A stretch of 64,000 nucleotides of DNA from Cristatella mucedo (GCA_009760855.2 WPIO01000008.1:1060001-1124000), one strand, 5' to 3'; counted from the stretch's first letter, positions 24,431-35,020 are shown. A program made the numbers and translations. The notes: generated from the sequence alone by a model not told the origin.

Positions 24431-24505
24431 ACGAGCCCGTGCAAATGTGGGTGGGACTCGAACACGTAGGTTGTGCTTGGTAGAGCTCTTGCCAAGCTAG
24501 CCACG
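24430..24505 (-). mobile_element. tRNA-like remnant (SINE-3 type)
   Basis: The minus strand reads TAGCTTGGCAAGAGC, like a D-arm/A box, and GTTCGAGTC, an exact B box, 36 bases later, followed by CCACCCAC. The T-stem does not pair and the anticodon arm is too short. It is a SINE head or tRNA pseudogene, not a working tRNA. Confidence 0.45.
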
Positions 24506-24949
24506 TACATAGAGGCAGGGCGATGAGCTGCAAATTCAGGAGGATCGTCAAAAAAACAGAGCCCAAATTAAGAACTCATCGGCAAGGATATAGAAATCGG
24601 TGCATTCTGCCGCAATCGCAGGGGGCCTTCACGCAGACCAACAACCAGACTCCAGTTTCTTTACCGAGCTTGAGGGTCAGATGTGAGAGTGCTGATACAG
24701 AAACAGAACGAACAGATCAGAGTTCATCTCAGAGTTTATCTCACATAGGAAAACTGCAAGCCATACGAAGTTCATCTCCTCAAAGAAAGCTAAAAGCCCT
24801 GTAGACCGCACGCCTCTACCGTTCTGCTCAGGTGCACACATTTGTTGCTGCCCTGAACAACTAACGTAATAAATATCGCATGACCTTACTCTCAGGTCTT
24901 GTCTGTTCATCCTTCGAAGACGCTATTCGCTGTTAGGGCAATCATTTTA

Positions 24950-25160
24950 AAGACCAAGAGAGCTTAAGCAACTTCTTCTGCAAAGACCTCCTCTTGCTGT
25001 TGCTACTAAAGACACCTGAAAGTATAGTGGCAGACCGGCTGAACTGTTGAAATCAGAACTTTTAACCTAGCAAGTACATTTCGATCAGGTTCTAGAGATA
25101 GTCACTTAACACAGTCAGCACTTTGCAAGTGCACGATGCTTCTCAGGAAGGCTGACTTGG
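24950..25160 (+). mobile_element. LINE-A RT N-terminal fragment
   Basis: Matches the start of the 30310-31533 copy: AGAGCTTAAGCAAC, AAAGACACCTGAAAG, AGTGGCAGACCG.CTGAACT, AACCTAGCAAGTA and a broken TCTCAGGAA.GC. It encodes the VADRLN and ALLR region with stops. The rest of the element is missing. Confidence 0.7.
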
Positions 25161-26050
25161 GTTGATAATTGTGTTGAGTTAAGTTTCGATGCCAAACATA
25201 CTGGAAATCAAAGTAGCCTCTTGGGACTATTGCTGTGATTCTCCCTGTATTCATTTGCCGAACACGATGCTAGGGGGAGCTGTCAGCTCCGGCGGCTGGC
25301 GACGCTGTGTGCCACTGCCACACTCAATGCCTGCCTCTGGGGCTCTGCCGGCCCACGGTACAGATCGGTGCAATCCTCCACGATGGCCGATGGTTGAACC
25401 AGCTCAAAAATAATACCACGAGATGGCCAAGCTTTGGCGCATGAGCAAATCCGGCACCGACCCGGCTCTTACCGGCTGCGCGGGAGATCTCAAGGATCAG
25501 AAGCTGCAAACGCTGGTTGGCGATCCGTCATCAACAGCCACTTTACGTGGAACCGGTGACGAAGTTCTGCCCTATCGCTGCCTCTCATCCCCGAGGAGAT
25601 TGCCGGAGGAGGAGAGGGCGAAAGACAAGCAATTGATGTTGATGCAAGATGGCTGTAGGAGATCTCGAGAGCTTAAGTCCATGAACTGCTCGGCCCATTG
25701 AGCATGGTTATCTCCATCCACACATTATGACAGATCAAGAGCACAGCTGAGAGAGTAGGGACACACCCTCTCTCAAGTGAATCTGCTGGCTGGCTGCGGT
25801 GAGCGGCGGCCAGTCAGCCATGCGGAGACCTTCGATAAGGCGAAGTAATTTTTATGGCTCCCTCCAAGAAGAGCAAGAAGACACTCCTGCGACCCTGCAA
25901 TAGCTTTGTGATATCATTATTTTTGAGGTACCTATCGAGAGGCAAACAGATCACGTGATCCTCTTCCTGCCAGGCGCCAGTGCCACAAGAGTGCTGAGGA
26001 CACAGGTGACAAGGTGCAATGGTGACTGAGCTGGCAAATAATCCCAACGC
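25160..26050. other. Unassigned sequence
   Basis: No family recognised. The frame 25423-25701 (92 codons) is charged and unremarkable. A T-rich AGCTGATTTAGCTGATTTAG duplication at 26060-26080 starts the next SINE. Confidence 0.3.
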
Positions 26051-26054
26051 TGAA

Positions 26055-26215
26055 AAAGCTGATTTAGCTGATTTAGCAGCCTCATTTGCATAGTTGCAAA
26101 AGAGCTTTAAAGGCTATCACCACAGCTTGCAGTTGGCAATAAAAAGATCGCCCATCGCACGACTCGAACCCTCGATCTGTGTCACGAAGAGCAAGCACCT
26201 TACCTCCTCCTAGGC
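26055..26215 (-). mobile_element. SINE-1 copy
   Basis: Minus strand: GGTAAGGTGCTTGC (A-box side), B box GGTTCGAGTCG (26164-26174), GTGCGATGGGCGATC, a TGCCAACTGCAAGCTGTGG hairpin, and a tail with CTATGCAAATGAGGCTG and AATCAGCT. Confidence 0.82.
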
Positions 26216-26573
26216 TTAGACATGCTAGCGTTATTTAAATTGGGTAGCGTCGAATCCTCGGCAATGATGCATGTCTACCGAGCACAGTGATGCATTTCAA
26301 TGATGTGGCACAAGATGTGTCGAATGGTCGGCGATGTTACTTCTGCCAGCTTCGACCGATTGATTCTGGCTGCCTTCTTTGGCTTGTTCTCGAAATCGAC
26401 TGTAGCAATGCATCCGGTGTTTGCGCACACTTTTAGCTCCCGGCTGGTGGGCAGTGGCTTGTCTGTCCGTATTGACGATCGAATGGCCGAACTGTCAGGA
26501 TTTTTCTAACTGCACGTCGACAGTAGCACAGCAGGGGCAGCATGGGAATGTCTAGTCTGGGCCACGACTGCAT
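26216..26573. other. Unassigned sequence
   Basis: No recognised element; contains a duplicated GTGTCGAATGGTCGGCG/GTCGAATCCTCGGC motif at about 26248 and 26315. Confidence 0.3.
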
Positions 26574-27066
26574 TGATAATAATAGTAAAAATAATAATAA
26601 TAACACACTTGATAAAGCACCCTCAGAGAACTCAATCTCTTTCTAGGTGCTTTACATTTGCTGCAAAGGAAACATGATCGGATGGTTAGTGGTACCATGC
26701 TCGATAAACAACAAGAATAAACATGGTTAGGGATGACATGCACAGGGTCAGCATGCAAGTGTGGTTAGTGGCAGCATGCATAAGCACATAAAGGATGAGT
26801 CACAGGGACCCACTAAATACTGTGATAAATAGATGCGTTTTATTAATTTTTTAATGTGGTCAAGTCAAGGGATGTCATGACTGGAAGTCTGGAGTGAGTC
26901 CCAGGCTTTCGGAGCATACGAGCTAAAGGTACAGTCTCCAAAGGATTTGAAGTTTGTACGAGGTGTAGGTAAACAGTTAGATTCCAAAAAGCTGGTGGTA
27001 CGATGCTTAGCCTGGGGGTGGAGTAGATCTGATAGGTAGGCAGGAGCCAACTGCCTTAAAACCACC
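26574..27066 (-). mobile_element. LINE-A 3' end, minus strand
   Basis: The minus-strand frame from 27065 encodes LAPAYLSDLLHPQAKHRTT, NFKSFGDCTFSSYAPKAWDSL and then a frameshift. The 3' UTR, the stem-loop (GCACCTAGAAAGAGATTGAG) and an (ATT)n tail (26574-26608) follow. It mirrors the plus-strand copy at 27405-27870 in head-to-head orientation. Confidence 0.85.
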
Positions 27067-27404
27067 TCTCGGAGATGCCATTGGTTTCCACAAGAGCCTC
27101 TCTGATGGATGGCCAGAGTGAGTGCTGCTGTTACTGTTGGGCATCATCTGGGATGGTGAACACATGCTTTGCACTGGCTTTGCCAGAACAAGTTTGCTTC
27201 GAACAACACGGTGTGCCGGGTAGCTCTCAACAATCGTCTGACGTCACATTCGACCATTGCCAGATACCTTGGATTGGGCATTTAGGGGCTGGCAGCACTT
27301 ACCTGCAGCTGCGAGCAGCAGTGTTCGTGCAAGTCGTAGTCATTACAGGGAACGGCTGAAGAGGATTTCTGCCAACCTAAATATGATATCGATCGAGGCT
27401 GCTA
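27067..27404. other. Spacer between inverted LINE-A copies
   Basis: About 340 bases with no recognised similarity; frames up to 94 codons without domains. Confidence 0.35.
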
Positions 27405-27870
27405 CAAGTCTCCCACCAGGCCAAGCATCGTACCACCCGCTTTTCGGAATCCAACATTTTACCAATACCTCGTACAAGCCTCCAATCCTTTGGAGACCAT
27501 GCATTTAGTTCGTATGCTCCCAAAGCCTGGAACTCCCTCCCGACTTGCGTCAGAACATCCCCTGACTTGACCACATTTAAAAAGAACTTAAAAACACACC
27601 TATTTAGGACAGCATTTAGTGGGCCCCTGTGATTCGTCCTTCATGTGGTTATGCGTGCTGATACTGTGCATGCTGCCACTAACCACACTTGCATGCTGAC
27701 CTTGTGCATGTCACTCCTATCCATGTTAATCATGTTGTTTATCAAGCATGATATTACTCACCATTCAATTGCATTTCCCTTTGAAGCAAATGTAAAGCGC
27801 CTAGAAAGGGATTGAGTTCTCTGAGGGTGCTTTATCAAGTGCATTATTATTATTATTTATTATTAAAAGC
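27405..27870 (+). mobile_element. LINE-A 3' end, plus strand
   Basis: Begins at the AKHRTT codons and reads in two frames through IPRTS, LWRPCI/FGDHAFSSYA, KAWNSLPTCVRTS and LKTHLFRTAF. The 3' UTR and stem-loop at 27796-27828 (GCGCCT, GGGATTGAGTTCTCTGAGGG) and an (ATT)n tail to 27867 follow. Well preserved at the DNA level. Confidence 0.87.
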
Positions 27871-27879
27871 CTACGTTCC

Positions 27880-28385
27880 GGCTTTCCTGCTGCGGGCCTT
27901 ACCCAATGCGTCATGGTGCAGGAAGTCCCCCATCCTGCTGGCCCCACTTAATCAGCTCATCGGTCATCCTTTGGCAGCATAAATCGCCCCCCCCACAAAG
28001 CTGAATAACCTGCCTAGATGCTGACCAGTAGCTGGGGGGGGTCACATGGACTGCTGACGAGCCTATTCCACTGGAGTCCATGCCGGCAGCACCACCCTGA
28101 AGAGTTTTCTATTACAAACTATCAATACCCAAGGCACTTTCAGTTAGCATACTTTCAATCGGCACGTGGCAGGGCAGCTGCGCAGACCTTGACCTAGAAC
28201 TCACTCGGACAGGCGATCGTCGGAGAGCACTCGACGACTGAAATCACGAGAGCACTCCATGACGGTGTCGATGCGACTAGGCCACCCCAACTGCGATTGC
28301 CAAGTCAGCCACTCGGGCTGGGCCATCGAGATTTCTTACACGGGAAGGAGTTCGGTCAGCAGAAAACATTGGTCAGATTATGGAG
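27880..28385. other. Unassigned sequence upstream of the Gypsy remnant
   Basis: May be decayed pol sequence, but I see no RT or RNase H motif. C- and G-runs lie at 27986-27993 and 28034-28041. Confidence 0.3.
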
Positions 28386-29345
28386 ACTAGCTGGTCAGAG
28401 GTCAGACTACAGCAGCTTATAACCGTCCCTCAACTCAGACGTGACCTTGCGACAGACCCTCGACAGTATTTCGATGTAACGGGGTGTCCTGAGCATGTTC
28501 ACATTAAAAGGTGTACAATGGCGATTGCAGCAGAGCTACCTTGGGAAACCTGGGGAAACCTTGCTGAAGCACCTGCTGCACTCGGTTGCTCACATGGGAT
28601 CACACGCCAGCATGATGAGGCGGGCCCGACAGACCACGTGCCGGCCAGACATGGCGAGCAGCAAACAGCCGAGAGCTGCACTGCTTGGAGCCAAACGATC
28701 AAGCCCATGCAGCCAAAGGAGAGAAAACTGCTGAATAGCGATGGCGGTGGACGACCCTGGAAAAAAGGTGTCCGTGGACATCTTTGATTTTCATGGCTGA
28801 CAGTATCTGACTTCTCAGCTTCGACTATTTTACAGAGTTTATTGAGGTCGTCAGGCTTGAAACAACCAGATCGGCCTGTGTCATTCTATGTTCTATTTAT
28901 CATTCTATTACCACTTTGGACTCTATGGCATTTCAGTGGATTTGATCAGCGATAACCGACTTCACTTCACAGCCACCGTGTTTTCCAACGGTTCCCTAAG
29001 AGCTGGAGCATGGGTACATCACAGCTGTGCCATTCTTTTCTTACTTTAGTGGGAAAGCCAAGTTGGTGGTCGATATAGTGAAACGAATGATGCAGCAGGC
29101 TTGTTCAGACAACTCGTATCAATTCCTAGCCATCGGCTGGAGAGTCGGAATAGATCTTGGCAGGATTTGCTATGCAGTACAGCCCAAATTGTGTTTGGCA
29201 GGTAGACCCGCTCTATCGTCCCCCACCACAATGACCAGCTTCGGCCTCCTACATCCGGCAATAGCCAGACGTCTACGACAGCAGCCGTGACAGGTAAAAC
29301 CCGGGCAGTTGTCAAAAGGTACTACGACTCTTCCAACGAGCAGCT
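28386..29345 (+). mobile_element. Ty3/Gypsy-type integrase remnant
   Basis: The end of pol from an LTR retrotransposon, in three frames. First a zinc-binding region: LLKHLLHSVAHMGSHASMMRRARQ-like sequence with H-x3-H (about 28560-28635), then ESCTAWSQTIKPMQPKE in another frame, where the C-x2-C pair keeps the first Cys (28677-28679) but has Trp for the second. Then VSVDIFDFHG (core start), FDYFTEFIEVVRLETTRSACVI, and HFGLYGISVDLISDN, whose Asp is at 28951-28953. Then GKAKLVVDIVKRMM, with Lys at 29060-29062 where the catalytic Glu belongs (36 codons on, allowing one extra base). A RTRSIVP then KRYYDSSNEQL block ends the C-terminal domain. Stops and frameshifts make it dead. LTRs, gag, RT and RNase H were not found. 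Confidence 0.85.
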
Positions 29346-30309
29346 TTGAGAAGGCATTCTAGGGCGACAAGTACTATGTGCACGGACATTCTATCGGCGG
29401 AACTGGGGACAAATTTAACCCCACCCGAGAACAGCAGAGCCAGCTAGCAGCGACATGGACGTCACTCTGTGGACCAATGTCAGGGAGTCATCGAGCAATA
29501 ACCATCATCCATCTGCAGGCGAATGGGGAAGAAATGACCGTGCCACTCGGAGCGGAAAAAGCCAGTACAGATAAAGCTGCAACAAGTCATCAAGCTAGGC
29601 ATCAAGCGTGACCTCGCCCACCGAGCTCGGACGTGGCAAAGGGATTATGTGCCATCCGAATAAAGGGGATGTTGACAGGGGCAGCATGCTCCTTCCATCG
29701 CTATGTGACTGCCAGTCGCTGGAGGGCCATTGTACCGACCGCTTCCGGTACCAACTGCATCTGAACGAACGTGATCTCTACCATGCTAGTACTCATACGA
29801 CAATAACAACAGTTTCACGGTCGTATAACTGAAGGAAGTTGCCGAAGTGTCGTTGTCCTAAGGAAGCAAAGTGAAAGGAAGCAAGCACAAGGTGGAAGTA
29901 CAGTTTATCTCAGCGCTGGAGCTGACTCAGTGGACGGCTTGACCGAGATGCATGCCAGAGTAGGTAGCATAGATAGCATACGTCGGCATAGAAGGGATAG
30001 AAACCGATGCCGTTGCTGTTCGCCTGAATCGCCCCAGGAGGCACTGCAAAGATAGATGGACGACTGCGAGGGACCAAGAGCAGACGGTCGTGAGACACCC
30101 GCTGCCGGCGAAAGATCTTCCAGGCAGCACCTGACACCATGTGCCATAGACTGCGGACATAGAACCGATCGGGCTGGAGTGATTCTAACAGTGCCACCAG
30201 GACATTGCCCCATCGTCCAAACCGATTGCCATTCTCCATCTCTCCAGCAAGACATCGGACGAGGTCAGGAGATAGAAAGCTGCAGACAGAGACTGGCGGA
30301 ACTTAGTCA
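29346..30309. other. Unassigned sequence downstream of integrase
   Basis: The first 250 bases may be the decayed integrase tail (HRAITIIHLQANGEEMTV). The rest has no recognised motif. Overlapping minus-strand frames of 77-116 codons at 29905-30255 show no known domain. No LTR pair was visible. Confidence 0.35.
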
Positions 30310-31533
30310 GTGACGTGCACCTTTCGAATAGGCCTTGTTAAGCCACTAATTTAGAAAGCAGCACTGGACCAAGAGAACTTAAGCAACGTTTGCCCAGTCT
30401 CCCTACTGCCGTTTCTAAGACACTGGAATGAGTAGTGGCAGACCAACTGAACTCTTTTATTGAAATTTCAAACCTAGCAAGTAGGTTCCAGTCTGGTTTG
30501 TAGAGCTAATCATTCTGAAGAGTCGGCATTGCTTCGGGTGTATTACGACCTTCTCAGGAATGCAGCCTTAGGTCAAGTCTCTCTGCTTGTTTTGCTGGAT
30601 CTTTCGACAGCATCAAGGCTTTCACTTCTATGCAGATGACACACAGCTGTACCTATGCTTTGATAATGTAAATATAAAATATAATTCATTTGTATAGCAC
30701 TCTAAGGGAATTTAATCTCAATCCAGGTCCTTCACATATGCCGCAAGTCTCAAGCCCACGACCTCGGTCATCAAAGGCTTTCACCTTGACTTCAGTAGTT
30801 CAAGGCAAGCACCCTAAACCCCTGGGCTAAGCCAGGGCCTTCCAGCCCTCTGGCAAGACAAATTCTCTCAACTCATTCGCTGCATATATTGCTGATATCC
30901 GCACTTGGATGGCAGCACGCTTTTTCAAATTAAATGACGATAAAACCAACTTACTTGTGATGTACAAAAAAGTTTACCTCAGAAATTGGAAAGATCAATG
31001 CTCAAAATCGGCATTGACAGCATTACTCCTGTAGCATCTGCACGAAATTCAGGTGTCTTGTTCCAGAGTGACCTTTCACTAGTCGACCACTTTAGCTCCA
31101 CGGTTAAGTCTGTCTACTTTCAGCTAAACGTTGCTAAAAACATGGCTAAAATCTGGGCCTGCTTAGACATGGATACTACATCCAAGTTGGTTCCAATTTG
31201 TGATATCCTACTTTGATTTATGTAACTCACTGCTTGCTGGTCTACCGACCTGTGCAATCAGGCACTTACAGATGCCTCACGACAACCCCTGACTTGACGA
31301 CATTGTCACTAACCACATATACACGTTGACACTGTGCATGTCACCTCTAACTATGTCATGCTCGTTGTCATTGAGCATGCTACCACAAACCATTAGATCG
31401 TGCTTCCTTTACAGCATATGTAAAGTGCCCAGAAAGAGATTAAGTTATTCGTATTCGAAGGCACCACAAGTATGTATGTATGTATGTATGTATGTATGTA
31501 TGTATTATTATTATTATTATTATTATTATTTAA
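30310..31533 (+). mobile_element. LINE-A copy with internal deletions and a SINE insertion
   Basis: The most extensive LINE-A copy. It reads LPFLRHWNE.VADQLNSF, NHSEESALLRVYYDLLRNA and LVLLDLSTAS (motif A start), then jumps to HFYADDTQLYLCFDN, so the sequence between motifs A and C is deleted. A SINE-2 interrupts it at 30677-30845. It resumes with LNSFAAYIADIRTWMAARFFKLNDD, KIGIDSITPVASARN, LVDHFSSTVKSVYFQLN, KIWACLDMDTTSKLV and NSLLAGLPTCAIR. Another deletion then leads to the 3' UTR, the stem-loop near 31424-31445, a (GTAT)n run (31467-31505) and (ATT)n. Confidence 0.87.
30677..30845 (-). mobile_element. SINE-2 copy nested in LINE-A
   Basis: Full-length minus-strand SINE-2: A box TAGCCCAGGGG (exact match to TRGYNNARNNG, around 30831-30821), the GACCGAGGTCG stem, B-box region GGGCTTGAGAC, GGACCTGGATTGAGATTAAATT and a CTATACAAATGAATT end. 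LINE-A coding sequence continues on both sides, so it inserted after that copy. Confidence 0.85.
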
Positions 31534-31604
31534 ACTCTTCAGCTAGGCTTGTTTGTCTAGAGCATAGCAGCTGTCACGTGGGCGTCACTTCTCGCAGACC
31601 AACA

Positions 31605-32085
31605 GTGACTCCTAATCAAGCAGCGTATCGAATTCAAGGCTCTGTCACTCACTTTTAGGTCTCATCATTCCATGGCTTCATTTTCATGCTTACCTATCAA
31701 AACTACCACCCTACCAGGCCAGGTAGGCATCGTAGCATTCACTTTTCTGACACGAAGCGTATAGCTACACCTTGAACCAACCACGAATCCTTTAGAGACC
31801 GTGCCTCTAGTTTGCATGCTTCTAAAGCCTGGAACTCACAGTCGTCTGACGTTGCCATATCCCCTGACCTGACATTTAAAAAGAAGCTAAAAGCTTGCTT
31901 GTTTGTCACAGCAATTACTGGGTCCTTGCGATTTGTCCTGTGCGTGCTTATGCCTGTTGACACTGCACAGCATGCTACCACTAGCCGTTTGATCCTGTTT
32001 CCTTTACAGTCTCTGTAAAAGGCCTAGAAAGAGATTAAGTTCTCTGTGTGCCCAATACAAAGGTATTATTATTGTTCTTATTTTT
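31605..32085 (+). mobile_element. LINE-A 3' end
   Basis: IKQRIEFKALSLTFRSHHSMASFS is frameshifted; then NHESFRDRASSLHASKAWNSQS, FKKKLKACLFVTAI and SLRFVLCVLMPVDTAQH. The 3' UTR is shortened. The stem-loop near 32025-32042 keeps AGAGATTAAGTTCTCT and ends in (ATT)n/T-rich sequence. Confidence 0.83.
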
Positions 32086-32089
32086 TTTT

Positions 32090-33210
32090 CTTGTTACTAT
32101 TACAAGCACCGTCAATGCTACCCATCCGAGCTATCTAGTAGATTTAGGCAGCCGAGCAGATCAAGCTCGGGGCAGCCAAGCTCGGATCGCTCCGTGCGGA
32201 CCACTGCTGAACCGCTGCCGGACCACTGCAAAACTGCTGCTGAGCTGCTCTGCTGGACCGCTACTGGACCGCTGCCGGACCGCTCAGACCGCTGCTGCTT
32301 CTGCTTGCAATGGCCGATAGGGAATTACCTGTTTCAGGACTCCAACCCATGATCTGGATCGTAAAGTGCACGCACACCGGTCCCCTAAGCTAGGAGTACA
32401 GTAAGATCCAGGGGAAATGATGTCATCATCCTGGATTCTTTGGGGTTAAATGATGTTCTAGTGTTATGAATCGAGCCCCCATGGCCGGCAAAATCCTTGG
32501 GGCTCGAGCGAGCACCGAAGCACACTGCCCTCGGGTGCACAGGCAGAGTGCTGTGGTGCGCCCAGCACTGGTGACTCTGCCAACTATGCAGAGAGGGCAG
32601 CGTGGGCGATATGCAGGAGTAGCTGTGAGTCAGCAAGAGCGAGTGGTGCAGCGTGACTGCGTCATTGGCATCGGCTCGCTTGCACTCAATAGCTAATAGC
32701 TCGCTCTGCAACCACGAGCAGAGACAGCAGCAGCAGCAGCAGAACGGTGGGCGGTTTTTCTGTCGAATGTGGTGACACGTCAGATCCATGATGCTACGCT
32801 CATGCCATGTCTACTCAATTTGGTGACTGTCGACGACTGCCACGTCCGATTGGATTTATGGATGCTGCTCATGCTGTCCATGCTGGATCGTGACTCCTAA
32901 AAGGCGTTTGGAGGTCGGCGAGAAGTGATGTGATGCAGCAACAGCAAAGCTTACGACAGACGAGCCTAGCTGCTGACGTTACCCGAGTCTACATTCCTGA
33001 GAAAATCGTTATAAACCCTAATAAATGCTGATTCTGTGGCGAGATTAGCTCTAAAACAAGACTGGGTTTGCTTGCCAGGTTTGAAGGTTCAGTATAAGAG
33101 TTCGGCTGGTGAATCACAACTCATTCCAGTGTCTTTGATAAGAACGTTAGGAGGGAGACTAGGTGGAAGCTGCTCTCAAATTTTCTTGGTCTGGTCTTGC
33201 TTTCTTAATT
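32090..33210. other. Mostly unassigned sequence
   Basis: 32190-32300 has imperfect repeats of GGACCGCTGC/CTGGACCGCTAC. There is a short CAG run at 32726-32741. No gene recognised. Confidence 0.35.
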
Positions 33211-33214
33211 AGTG

Positions 33215-33585
33215 GCCTAACTACAGCTTCGTCTGTTCCTCAGCTTTAAGACCGTTGGTGCTGGAAGCTTTTGCTCTGTGCATCCTAGGCTGTGGAACTC
33301 ACTTCCACTTACATATATTCTCCTACTGCCGCTCATGGGCTATCCTTTCCAGCAGTTCTGAGCTGCTACTTCTGAGCGCCTCCCTACCTTAACTGCTCTC
33401 CACGTTGACTCAGCTATGCTTCTCACTTTCTCTTAGTTGTGTGAGAGATGGCAACTGTTGACTACCGAATGCATACCGACAGCCTCTTAGGCATTGAGTG
33501 CACTATAAGAAACTCTCCTTTTTAGCATCCACATGTGTGGCATTGTAGAGTTCATCACGGAGATACGCTACACCATGGCAATACA
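33215..33585 (+). mobile_element. LINE-B C-terminus and 3' UTR
   Basis: LKTVGAGSFCSVHPRLWNSLP, then ERLPTLTALHVDSAMLLTFS and a stop at about 33436, matches the LINE-B end at 23975-24060. The UTR that follows (GACTACCGAATGCATACCG, CCTCTTAGGCATTGAG, AACTCTCCTTTTTAGCA, GGCATTGTAGAGTTCATCAC) links the orphan UTR fragments elsewhere to this family. Confidence 0.75.
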
Positions 33586-33639
33586 ACAGAACCGATGGCA
33601 ATGTTTGTCAAATGCTAAGCAAGTAAATTTTGCACGAGG

Positions 33640-33640
<1 letters not shown>

Positions 33641-33676
<36 letters not shown>

Positions 33677-33771
33677 CATCTCTCTCTTCCTCTCTCTTTC
33701 TCACTCTCTCTCTCCCATCTCTCTCCCTCTCTCGTTCTCTCTCTCTCTCTCTCTCTCACTCTCTCTCTCCC

Positions 33772-33840
<69 letters not shown>

Positions 33841-33876
33841 TCCCCATCTCTCTCTCACTCATTCTTTGAGTCTCTC
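33641..33876. repeat. (CT)n microsatellite with CCATCT/CACT breaks
   Basis: CT repeats with a recurring CTCTCCCATCTCTCTCC motif at 33711 and 33767. Confidence 0.95.
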
Positions 33877-34409
33877 TGTCTGTCTCTGTCTGTCTCTGTC
33901 TGTCTCTGTCTGTCTCTGTCTGTCTCTGTCTGTCTCTGCCTGTCTCTGCCTGTCTCTGCCTGTCTCTGCCTGTCTCTGCCTGTCTCTGCCTGTCTCTGCC
34001 TGCTGCCTCTGCCTGTCTCTGCCTGTCTCTGCCTGTCTCTGCCTGTCTCTGCCTGTCTCTGCCTGTCTCTGCCTGTCTCTGCCTGTCTCTGCCTGTCTCT
34101 GCCTGTCTCTGCCTGTCTCTGCCTGTCTCTGCCTGTCTCTGCCTGTCTCTGCCTGTCTCTGCCTGTCTCTGCCTGTCTCTGCCTGTCTCTGCCTGTCTCT
34201 GCCTGTCTCTGCCTGTCTCTGCCTGTCTCTGCCTGTCTCTGTCTCCTGTCTCTGCCTGTCTCTGCCTGTCTCTGCCTGTCTCTGCCTGTCTCTGCCTGTC
34301 TCTGCCTGTCTCTGCCTGTCTCTGCCTGTCTCTGTCTGTCTCTGTCTGTCTCTGTCTGTCTCTGTCTGTCTCTGTCTGTCTATGTCTGTCTCTGTCTGTC
34401 TATGTCTGA

Positions 34410-34412
<3 letters not shown>
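33877..34412. repeat. 10-bp minisatellite (TGTCTCTGYC)n
   Basis: More than 50 units. The edges (about 33880-33940 and 34325-34410) are TGTCTCTGTC; the core is TGTCTCTGCC. Phase breaks lie at about 34000-34012 (CTGCTGCC) and 34240-34252 (CTGTCTCCTG). The Cys/Leu/Ser/Pro/Val frame is an artefact. Confidence 0.96.
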
Positions 34413-34419
<7 letters not shown>

Positions 34420-34443
<24 letters not shown>

Positions 34444-35020
34444 ATGTCTCTCTGTGTTTCTCTCTGTTTCCTCTCTTTCTCTTTCACTTTCCTCTCTGTC
34501 TCTCTCTGCAACATTATTTCTTGTGCGCCAGTTGGCTAGCAGGCCACATCGTAACGGCAAGCCCAGTTGAGAGAGGTATGAGGTTCAATATTGCAACATC
34601 AAACTTTCGTGATGCCTGCACTACTGTGGCAGCCTGGTACTATGCAGACTGCTTTCCAGAGGCACCAGGAATCGATCACATTCGCTATTAGGTCACCACT
34701 CCGACCTAGCCAGCTAGGCAACAGAAGTCAAACCTTTCAGCCTGGATTAGTAGCAATCAAACCCGGTGTTGACAGCCTTACATGATGCAGAACAACACAT
34801 CTTCATACTGTCAGTCACAGCTGGACATGCCCGGATGATCTCATTCAATGGCTCCATGCCACTGCTTTCCTTGCTGACGGCATTCCTAGAAATCGCCAAT
34901 GAGCTAAGCCGTTGCTGCTGACAAGCCATCTACCCAGGACCTCTGACCTCTTTCTTCGCTAGCTGGCTGCTATAAACTGAACCTAACTGTAACTGTGTCT
35001 AAAATTAAGTGTGGGCAGCC
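34420..35020. other. Unassigned sequence
   Basis: CT-rich to 34508, then ordinary sequence without a recognised element. Confidence 0.3.

Noticed and set aside
24430-24505. Functional tRNA gene on the minus strand
   Set aside because: D-arm and T-loop motifs are present, but the T-stem does not pair and the A-to-B spacing is too short.
33877-34412. Regular short repeats as a CRISPR array
   Set aside because: Units are 10 bp with no spacers, in eukaryotic DNA without cas genes; the same reasoning excludes 42197-42375.
33533-34570. 345-codon Ser/Leu/Cys/Pro open frame
   Set aside because: Produced by CT repeats and the 10-bp minisatellite; no start context or domain.
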